DNA of 64,000 nt from Scleroderma bovista. Taxonomy: Eukaryota; Basidiomycota; Agaricomycetes; Boletales; Sclerodermataceae. Of this stretch, positions 56,003 through 64,000 are shown one piece after another. How positions within the stretch are numbered: the first letter of the stretch is position 1; each line of letters opens with the position of its first letter. The translations under genes were made by a program, and so were the position numbers. The DNA lies in NCBI GenBank assembly GCA_037178675.1, contig JAYMGJ010000029.1:62001-126000 (forward strand). The letters are read 5' to 3'. The notes below the pieces were generated by a model that saw only the letters and a list, made by a program, of their open reading frames with translations, was not told the origin of the DNA and searched no databases.

Positions 56003-58123
56003 ATGGCTCTTCTCCCAGTTTCAACGGAGGAGAAGCGCACTTGTCGCGACCTCCGACTTGAACTCCAAACGCACAAAGACAACCAGCGCTTCATGGACCC
56101 CGAGACTGGTGAATGCACCAAACTACTCGTCCAGGCTGTGCATCCGGCACCAAAAACAAACCAGGTCAAAATCACGGATAATATTCGAAAAATTCCCAAG
56201 CTTTCCGTTTCACTCTTCCATTCCCCACCTCGGTCTGTTGCACAAGTGCTGCTATGGCCTTTCAAGTTCATCGCTTGTTCCATTCTTCTTCTCTTCTGGC
56301 CACTCGATGCGCTGCCGGGAAGAGAATCCTTCACAGGCGAATACCCGACATATCTCATGAATTTTTGGGGTCAAATGTGGGCCGCCCGGTCTCACAGGGA
56401 GTATTCTAGATTCGAAAAGTTACGAGAAAAGAATCCAATGCCCACCCCGGCTGGCTTTACTGCTACAGTGCCAAGCGTCACTCGTGCCCTCCATCCCCGT
56501 AAACTAGTCATCTATCGCGACAATACCTGGCAGCACTGCGAAGATCCAAGCATCATCCTCAACTATCGCTTTATCGCCATCTCCTATCGTCAGAGGGACG
56601 TGTTCGAACGCGGGACAGATGAAGAAGGGAAAAAGAGAGAGGAGGAGCAGAGAAACCACTTTATCGAGTCCGTCCGTGCAACCACCTTGCAGTGCGAGAT
56701 GCAGGCCTACTGGCTGGATCTTGAATGCTTGGGGAAATCGACTGAAGAGACAAACATAGATGTCTACCGCATGGCAGACATTTACCGTGGTGCTAATTTC
56801 ACTCTCATCACCATTGGAAAGTCAGACGACGAGCACAGCATCCAGAGCTGGAAGAGCTGGGGTGGTCGTGTCTGGACTCTTCCAGAAGCTCTGCTCAGCA
56901 GAGAGCTCCGCTACAGAATTGGGGTAGACGGTCCTGTACTCCCAATCACTCTCCACGAGCTTGCCAACAAGGCTTACGAACACTACAGCGAAGAGACCGC
57001 GATCATTAATGCTTATAGCGGCAAAGACCCACTGGAGCGTTTGGAACGCCTAACTCTCCTTAAATCCGCCATTTGGCGTCGAGGCAGTGCTGCACTTCCG
57101 CCCGTCGCTCCGCCCAAGGATGTAGAGAAACTTATCCTATCTTTGCAACCCCAGCCCACGGCCATGGAAAACCCGTCCTATCCAGCAGAGAGGGTTTATG
57201 CTCTGATGGGCTTCTATGAGCACCGCATCATGCCGAGTCGTCTCGAGACGGAGCTGCAAGCTCTAGCTCGTCTCTCAATGGCCAATGACAGCGATCGCAT
57301 GGCGGAGCGCATGGTATCCATGCTTCCGTACAACATTCAACGTCAGGCTTGCTGGTATGCTGACAATGACCTGTACGGCTCGCAGATCTGGGACATCGAG
57401 CCCGAAATTCAGGTTGCCGGCGTGACTGAGAATGGTGCATTGGTCTTGGACGGTTGCCGCGCTGCAACCATCAGGTGGGAAGACTTCCCAGAGGTCAGTT
57501 TTCAGACGACAGAGTCCCTCAGACGCGAGCTAGCAGGGAAAATTCCCATCAGTCTTCCGGGCTTTGTACTTTACGCGGCAACGTGGATGCCGCTACCCTC
57601 ATACCTATCAGTGGGAGTTATCTTCTTTGGCTGCGCTGCGTTCCTCCTCATCGTCAGCCCATTCCTAATGGCGTACTCCATCTCTGGCCGCATCCTTAAC
57701 ACCCAGCCGTGGCTTATCGGAGTCAAGGGCGTGTTGTCACCCGAGGAAGCGGCAGACCGCGTCTACGGGGCAACATTGTCGCGCCACTCCCGCCTCACGT
57801 ATACTCCCAGTGGTTCTCTTTTCTCTCGACCCTCCGAAGACGAGATCCGTGAGGGACTGCAAACCCAGTACGATGAGGTCAAGGTCCTACAAAGAGACGA
57901 TGTGTATACATTGATCGACACTTACTCTGCGACGATTTACTACTTCACCGCAGAACGGCCGCCGACGGTGTGTCTTTTCACTGGACGCGAAGGCGGGCTG
58001 GGGAGGTTTGTGCTGTGCTCGGAGAACTGCACTGCGAATGAGCTGCACAAGGAGACAGTCTTACGCATGCCGTCGTATATCCAACGTGCGATGAACCCTT
58101 GCGACTGGGTTGCTATAGGATAA
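56003..58123 (+). CDS. HET-like domain membrane protein
   Basis: An intronless frame of 706 residues from the first ATG (MALLPVSTEEKRTC). Around residues 235-310 it shows the layout of fungal HET-type domains: FIAISYRQRDVFERG, then QAYWLDLECLGKSTEETNID and VYRMADIYRGANFTLITIG, followed by WGGRVWTLPEALLS. The WLDleCl..DVYRMADIYRGA pattern corresponds to the family's wiDalCinQ..qv..M..iY..A core. Hydrophobic segments lie near residues 83-103 (PFKFIACSILLLFWPLDAL) and about 515-560 (SLPGFVLYAATW; VGVIFFGCAAFLLIVSPFLM), so the protein is likely membrane-bound. HET proteins act in non-self recognition in ascomycetes; roles of mushroom homologues are largely untested. Absence of introns is unusual in this gene-dense, intron-rich window. 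Confidence 0.7.
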   Translation: MALLPVSTEEKRTCRDLRLELQTHKDNQRFMDPETGECTKLLVQAVHPAPKTNQVKITDNIRKIPKLSVSLFHSPPRSVAQVLLWPFKFIACSILLLFWPLDALPGRESFTGEYPTYLMNFWGQMWAARSHREYSRFEKLREKNPMPTPAGFTATVPSVTRALHPRKLVIYRDNTWQHCEDPSIILNYRFIAISYRQRDVFERGTDEEGKKREEEQRNHFIESVRATTLQCEMQAYWLDLECLGKSTEETNIDVYRMADIYRGANFTLITIGKSDDEHSIQSWKSWGGRVWTLPEALLSRELRYRIGVDGPVLPITLHELANKAYEHYSEETAIINAYSGKDPLERLERLTLLKSAIWRRGSAALPPVAPPKDVEKLILSLQPQPTAMENPSYPAERVYALMGFYEHRIMPSRLETELQALARLSMANDSDRMAERMVSMLPYNIQRQACWYADNDLYGSQIWDIEPEIQVAGVTENGALVLDGCRAATIRWEDFPEVSFQTTESLRRELAGKIPISLPGFVLYAATWMPLPSYLSVGVIFFGCAAFLLIVSPFLMAYSISGRILNTQPWLIGVKGVLSPEEAADRVYGATLSRHSRLTYTPSGSLFSRPSEDEIREGLQTQYDEVKVLQRDDVYTLIDTYSATIYYFTAERPPTVCLFTGREGGLGRFVLCSENCTANELHKETVLRMPSYIQRAMNPCDWVAIG

Positions 58124-58646
58124 TGCTGCGTTGGAGGGGGGAAGATTTGTGATGGATTGAAGAATTACCACATAACATTGCACGTGCATTTGAATGTGCC
58201 ATTTATTCATGTAGACTCCGAGCCAAGTATATCAATTATTTAATTAATGGCGATCAAGATAGTCTCATTTCAGGTGTGCCCACGTACTCGGTCCTTGGTG
58301 CTTGAGTCTCAAATGAACATAGGGGGCGATGGCACTTCGGTGCTAGTACTCAAAAGCAGTGTCACACGGAAAACCTACTGCCGTAGACAACTTATTGGCA
58401 CAATTGGAGGGCGAAGTATACATTCCAATACTGCCACAAAAACAGAGATGGGCACATCCGGCGGAAACTGCTCCTGTAGATGCAGACAGTATCAGTCATT
58501 ATAGGAGCATGGGTATGTACAATCGAAGTCAGTGACTAGGCGGTGCGCTACACCTGTTCAAGATGGTGTTGAATCGTTTGATTTTACCAATGGCAATTGT
58601 GGCAAACTCACCACAACGATGAGTTCACGGAGTGACCATCGTCAAA
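58124..58646. other. convergent intergenic region
   Basis: About 0.5 kb between the HET-like gene (+) and the FunK1 kinase (-), AT-rich near 58190-58250. No gene was recognised. Confidence 0.4.
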
Positions 58647-60796
58647 TCACCCTTCGGCCGAATCAAAGCGAAGACGCTTGTATATTTGCTCTTCAAAAGA
58701 GTGCGGCGGCAGCGGAGGTGGCGGGCCGAGCGGGCGTTTGAGCGTTCGAGACTTCAACAGTGCGGAGCTTCCATCATCCTTTGGCCAGGAATCCATTCTG
58801 AGAGCGGCTTCGATGGTCTCCACAAACCATTGCGGTGATGCAGCATTTTGTTTTGAAAGTTCAATCAAAGGCTCGGGCGCACCCATTCTGCGTGGCTGCC
58901 CGTAGACGCAGATAAAAGGATCGCTGAGGGTCCTCAACAACTCGAGAAGAGGCGAAGGTCGTTTGAGCTCCAATCGAAGGGGAATATAATCACCTGCACC
59001 GAGTGCTCGACCTTTTGAATCACCACCGGTTCCAGTGATGGAACAATATTCGTCAAAGACCCTCTGCAAATGCGTCTTCAGGGTGAGAGGTTCGATATTG
59101 TGTGGGACATAGCGTAACATGGTCCATGTCAAAACGTGCAAGGACGACTCCAGGTCATCCCCAATGGTATGCTCTTTGTTGACTTCTCTAAGCAGGGCTG
59201 CAGACATAAATTGCCACGTTCCCTGTCCAGATATCAGAACATTCCACTTCCTGGCACGTAACTGGATCACTGACCGTCCGATCTCGCCGTCTGGAGCCAA
59301 GCTTCGTAATATCCTTGCAAAGATCCCAATCGATCAAGAGGGCCTTTGTAAACTTACCATTTCCATCCAAAATAATGACCATGTTCCCAACACTGATGTC
59401 ACGATGAAGAATCTTCGCCAATTCAAATGCTTCCCAGAGAGCTGCAGGCATCGTTAATCTGAATCCCAGATGACTAACACACTCATACCTATGATGGCAT
59501 CACGCACAGCGCTGACGAGATCTCGAGTACAGAGGAAATCTGTGAGGCGACGTCCAACCTCCTTGAGCACCAGTCTGTAATGGACGTGGCCGGTGATCTT
59601 CTCTTTCACCTTCGACCACGGTTCATTCGCCAGCAACTGGGTGACGGTCGAATAACCAACATCCCCAGATGCTTCGACCGTGGCAATATTATGCACGTTT
59701 TTCTCGTGCAGTTTACGATACGTGACACCCTCCGGCTCAATGTCATCCGAATTGATCCTCCAAGTATCTTTCAGGAAGACCACCTGTTTTGTGGTCACGC
59801 AAAACACAGGCCACCCTCGCGTGGATCGTCCAATGAGTGAGTACGGACAGGGAGGTCGACCACCGATGTAACAACGGAATTCAAGGCTTTCGCTTGTGTC
59901 GGGGCGGTCTGTAGCACGGACCTGGATGCAAAACAATGAACTTTTAGGCAACAAGTTCAGCGCCGCACGTGCAGCCACTACAATGTCCGAATGAATGTCT
60001 GACGGGGGCTGTGTTTCGTCAATGGGGATGACTGAAGTATCCCATCCACGGTCCTTGCGAGATAGAGATGCAAATCTACGGAAAAAATTGATGAGGATTT
60101 CCGGGTTTTGTTTATAATTGAATGCCTTGGTAACGGTGGAACCAGCACGTTCCCAACGCATGATGCGAGCCATGTCCCCGAGAATGATAACCGAAAAGGC
60201 AAACAGGCGAAACTGCTTGCCGAGATGTGCAGTCGCATATGCGGTGATTTGGCCCCTCATGGACATTCCCAATTCAGTGTTTTTCTCGAATGGCGCACCG
60301 TCGGCGTCGTCGAAGGGGTCGTGTAATGTACTTCTCTTCAATTCAATGCAAATCTCAATCGCCGAAAAATCAGTTCTCTTTTCGTCCTTGCGTTCGCTAT
60401 CGTCTGCATAGATAGCAACGTCTGGCTTCAACTTGTTTTCACCCATCTGGACTGTGGACGACATCACGCTCGTGTTTTCAACCTTGAAACCTCCGAGGTG
60501 TGGCTTTATGGCGTCGATCTATAGAAGTAAAATTATACGTGAATCAAGATCAGCATGCGAGTACCCACAAATGGCTGATACATATCAATCTCTAGCTTAT
60601 TGGTTTTAACTTGGTCAAAGAAACCTGCCACCGACTCCTGGATATCGACCACCTTCTCGGTTGGTAAGAACTGGTCAATGAAGAGATCAACAGGCATAGG
60701 ACCAATATATCGACCACGTGTCTCCATTATAAAATACTCTCGCTCCTTCGCCGCTTTCGGACAGGGGAGAGAACTGCAGGGCCTAGAAGCAGACAT
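58647..60796 (-). CDS. FunK1-type fungal protein kinase
   Basis: Member of the mushroom-expanded FunK1 kinase family. The start at 60796 gives MSASRPCSSLPCPKAAKERE, then DLFIDQFLPTEKVV and, after an intron, IDAIKPHLGGFKVENTSVMS. The N-lobe includes FSAIEICIELKRSTLHDPFD and MRGQITAYATAHLGKQFRLF. The catalytic loop reads ILHRDISVGNMVI (HRD with the distinctive DIS) and the metal site ALLIDWDLCKDI. The intron after RRRDRT (GTCAGT..ACAG) joins to GTWQFMSAALLREV, the family's activation-segment motif. The C-terminal tail is basic, ending YKRLRFDSAEG. The frame is intact at each junction checked, so the kinase may be active; substrates are unknown. Confidence 0.88.
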
Positions 60797-62193
60797 TCTA
60801 TAAGATAGAGGTGTCGAAGACGGGTGAAGCTTGGAAGTGGTGGTGTGCCACTTCTCACGGCAGTGGACTGCTTCTGTTGGCAATGTGGCAGAATCCCAGA
60901 AAAGTACAGGTTGGGCTACTTACCTCGGTAGGGGGAGCTACACTTGCGTCTGGGTCAGTGTGTGGCGCAGGATCCTCCTGCTGGGAGACCATATTGTGAG
61001 CAGATTGTTGATAAAGGAGAAATATCGTGCAGGGAGTGGCATTTTAAATACCCATTTCCCATCATATGCTGTGCACGTTTTCCACATACCCTTCACTTTT
61101 GTTCTCTTTCAGAAGAACATACGGACGGAGGCAATGGAACGAGCGCTGATTGGTTGACTATGTTCGGTGCAGGTACAAACAAAGGTAAATAATAAGTTAC
61201 CTCGGAACTCTTGTCAGTGCATAAGATGCGGGGGAGGAGAGAAAGATTCGGCATTTATATACCGCAACAAACGTACAAAACCCAAAACCATTAAGACGTG
61301 GTTCCCGAAGGTAGGGGCGATCTATCGTAACGATGTATAGTGTAAGTGCTGGGGTAACGAATACTAGTCTTCGTGATAAGGCCTGTGTACGGGTTGAACG
61401 ACAAGGGTGGCGAATGTAGCGGAGGCCGTCACAAGAGTGGGTAGCCCTGAACATAGACATACTATACCTATACGATGGATTACCCTTCCTATGGCTGGGC
61501 GTGGGGAGTTTGGGGAACAACTATCTTCCTCTCTTAACTTAGCGGCTTTGGGAACTACTACTAGGGGTTTGGTAGACTTGTGTTTTTTCCTTATACTTCC
61601 TTTAGCGGTCGTGTAGTGAACCTCGAATTCCGTAGTATCATCAATCAATGCATCTAGCTAGGAGTGGGCCATGCCATTTGAAGTCTCATAACAACTTGCC
61701 CAAGATCTGGCGATGTAAACCATTTGTACAAGCACCAATGGAAAGTGTAAATTTAACCTGAAGCACGTGCGATGCTGGCCAGGAAGGGGCGCCTATAAAC
61801 CATTCTATTTGTTTCTTTGATCAAAGGCCCAGCGCCAGCTTTATTTCGCAGACGACAACACAGACTCTTTGCACATCTTATCTCTGCATTTACACTCTCT
61901 TCGCCTTCTGCGCAAGTTCTTGAAATGGTCAAGTGAGATTCCTGAATGCCCTTGGTTACCTTTTGACCCTTTATCACCTTTGAGTAGTAGAAGAACACGG
62001 GCGGGTGACGAACACAACACTCCCTCTGCTGGGGATAGCTCGATAGGGGCTCCGCATTCATTCCCTGATCGAGTAGTAATACACCCAGTCAGGATCGCAG
62101 GAAATCACGCACTTGTTCGTCACCGATCCAGACATCTCATCATAAACTGTCTTTGATCATAGTGCATCGACTTGACAGGTTCATAGAACCAAC
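60797..62193. other. no gene recognised (1.4 kb)
   Basis: Upstream of FunK1 (-) and of the unidentified gene (+). Short frames at 61.36-61.65 kb (-) and 61.87-62.16 kb (+) have some coding flavour; the latter could be an upstream exon of the gene that follows. Nothing could be named. Confidence 0.3.
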
Positions 62194-63576
62194 ATGCTCC
62201 GTGGCACCATCCTTACTTCAGCAGGGCCACGTCCCAGTACATGGGACATCCTCGATTATATGGGTGAATTACCGTTTTCTCCCATGAACAAATCTGTCTT
62301 CGAGGTGTCGTCCGTCAAAAACTCAAATGCATCGATACTTCTTAGGCATGGGTGGGCTGGAGATGTCATCAATACTTGTGCTCCGTGGTATGTTCCCGGC
62401 ATTTGCTTCGTAGTCGCGCTAACGCTGTGCAGGATCTTTTTATCTTGCGACATGGCTCTTCGTGACAACGCCACGAATGCATACAGTTGCGCATATGCGC
62501 ACCATGTTCGTGGTATCGTTGACTTCAATCTTGACGAACTAAGACCATGGGTGAAGAGCGAATTCAAAGGTGCTATTATTGCTGCTTTGAGTGCGAAAAC
62601 ACGAGAGGATGTACAAAGGGGCTTGCAGCGAGTATTTAATCGCTCGGGGCACATATTCCAGACTTGCATCTGGCTGGGTTCAGCCTTCCAGTGCTCTAGC
62701 TCCATAAATGTGAGACAAACGTTATCAGTGGATAGTTGACATTACCACTGTGGAAGCCCTACAGGTTGAGTATGATTCCGAGAAGCAGGCCAAACTTTCG
62801 AATTTTCTTTTGAGCCGGGTCAGAGAATTGAAAGGACCCATGTCTAATGCTGTGGTCGATGCGATTGACAGGAATAATGCAATACTTGTCAGTTTCGAAG
62901 CACACGTGAGCTGTACAATATTTGTTTCCTTCCTTTCTCCAGGCTGACATGAAAATTTCGTAGGGTGGACAGTTGTCTCTTCTTCCAGACCCGTCTTCTT
63001 GGTTGAAATCCACCGACTGCTTCGAAGGCTGGGTAATTACCAAGGTTCAAAAGGCAGTACCTATTATGGAGCTTCTAGAACCGCAATTATGCCAGCAAGT
63101 TATCAGTGCATTTGCCCCTCTGATCGGGAAGTAAGTATTGAATAGTAGGCAACAATTGAATTATTCACACAACTGATTTCAGATGGATATCCCCCATGGA
63201 GGGTGACAAAGTGGGTGGTATACCAGACATGACCGCACATCCGGGGTGGTACTGGCTTTCTCAGGCGGTGTCCAAGTCAAGAAAATGCTTGATAGTTCAA
63301 GACAGAACCGGGCATTACCTGATGCCTGCTCCCCCACCAGTTGTTGTCGCACAAAACCATGAGGATATGGTTTACAAATCTGAAGTTGACTCTGAGCTCC
63401 CCTTCAATGTTATTAGTTCATTCTTATGGAATGTGTCGGAAACACCTGATTTCAGACAGCTCGGCGCGGTTAAAAGTGACCTCCTACTCCGTGGGGCAGT
63501 GTCTGCGGCAGTTGAGATCATAGATAAAACCCACGTGGTGGTGGTGGATTTGGTGCGTTTAAATTATGTTCGGTAA
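62194..63576 (+). CDS. unidentified multi-exon protein
   Basis: Exons joined by good splice sites give a continuous frame: MLRGTILTSAGPRPSTWDIL up to NTCAPW; after an intron (GTATGT..GTGCAG) IFLSCDMALRDNATNAYSCA, VKSEFKGAIIAALSAKTRED and NRSGHIFQTCIWLG; then VEYDSEKQAKLSNFLLSRVR; then GGQLSLLPDPSSWLKSTDCF; then WISPMEGDKVGGIPDMTAHP and SRKCLIVQDRTGHYLMP. The stop used is at 63576, though a donor-like GTGCGT just before it could lead to another exon. It is predicted soluble with no motif I recognise. The 5' end is uncertain. No neighbour suggests a role. Confidence 0.45.
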
Positions 63577-64000
63577 ATGTCAAGGGATGGCTCCCAATTT
63601 AACACGATACTAGCTTGGAACTACTTTCGCGTGCGGCGATCCGATCCATGCTATTGAGACGAGTCATATCGCTTTGATAAAGCAACCTATCAATCACTAT
63701 CATGAGCGTTCAATGATTCCTCAGCCCCTTTTGTTGAGCAAATATGCTGTTGATATTCAAGGCGCATAAATGGACACATTGTAAATTCATAACAAAACTA
63801 GTGAGCGTTTAGAGCAGGCTTACCTATCACTTGGTTTACCCATTGCAAGAAAATATACAACAAGCTACACACTAAATGCCCTTGGATATCAGTTGGGAAA
63901 AATATACTACTATATACACCATGTGTAGGTCTTGAAACGGGTTTTTCCTGGTCAGATAAATCCAGTCCACCTTGAACCTGTATAGAATCTCATTCATTCA
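63577..64000. other. no gene recognised at the right edge
   Basis: AT-rich sequence after the last stop codon. No frame or motif of note. Confidence 0.35.

Overview
The window is nuclear DNA of a filamentous basidiomycete, almost certainly an Agaricomycete. Genes are dense and interrupted by many short introns, mostly 48-65 nt with GT..AG ends. The content is typical of mushroom-forming fungi: a FunK1 kinase, a DUF6533 membrane protein, a HET-like membrane protein, a fungal O-methyltransferase and Zn2Cys6 regulators. No tRNA, rRNA, CRISPR array or intact transposon was seen. Exon models were derived by eye from reading frames and splice consensus; those described as resolved keep one open frame through every junction.

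Layout. 1.6-7.6 kb: proteasome chaperone Nas2/PSMD9 (-), thiazole synthase THI4 (-), a decayed GDSL/CE16-like esterase remnant, a broken partial copy of the chorismate mutase 5' end, then intact chorismate mutase ARO7 (+). 7.9-15.4 kb: a minus-strand run that reads, in transcription order, Zn2Cys6 regulator - septin GTPase - double Zn2Cys6 regulator - septin GTPase. The middle two modules join through a consensus intron into one 861-codon frame, the most unusual object here. 16.5-21.9 kb: dihydroxyacid dehydratase ILV3 (+), RIO1 kinase (-) and a small membrane protein (+).

22.2-31.6 kb: a duplicated divergent gene pair, an O-methyltransferase (-) with a UPF0739-like gene (+). The first unit is broken in both genes, the second is intact in both, and a third decayed fragment of the UPF0739-like gene lies beside it. 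31.7-46.3 kb: housekeeping genes, namely a PPWD1-type WD40/cyclophilin (-), an AN1 zinc-finger protein ending in a CaaX box (-), a histidine phosphatase with a C-terminal PIP-box (+), mitochondrial ribosomal protein bL35m (-) sharing a 110-bp divergent promoter with E4 ubiquitin ligase UFD2 (+), NuA4 subunit EAF7 (-), and two serine-rich proteins (-).

46.7-63.6 kb: epsin (+), a DUF6533 membrane protein (-), geranylgeranyltransferase I beta subunit (+), a MIF4G-like protein (-), a HET-like membrane protein (+), a FunK1 kinase (-) and an unidentified gene (+).

Cross-cutting signals: the palindrome TCACGTGA lies 46-54 bp upstream of four start codons, including those of two ubiquitin-proteasome genes, and four genes carry microexons of 8-22 nt.
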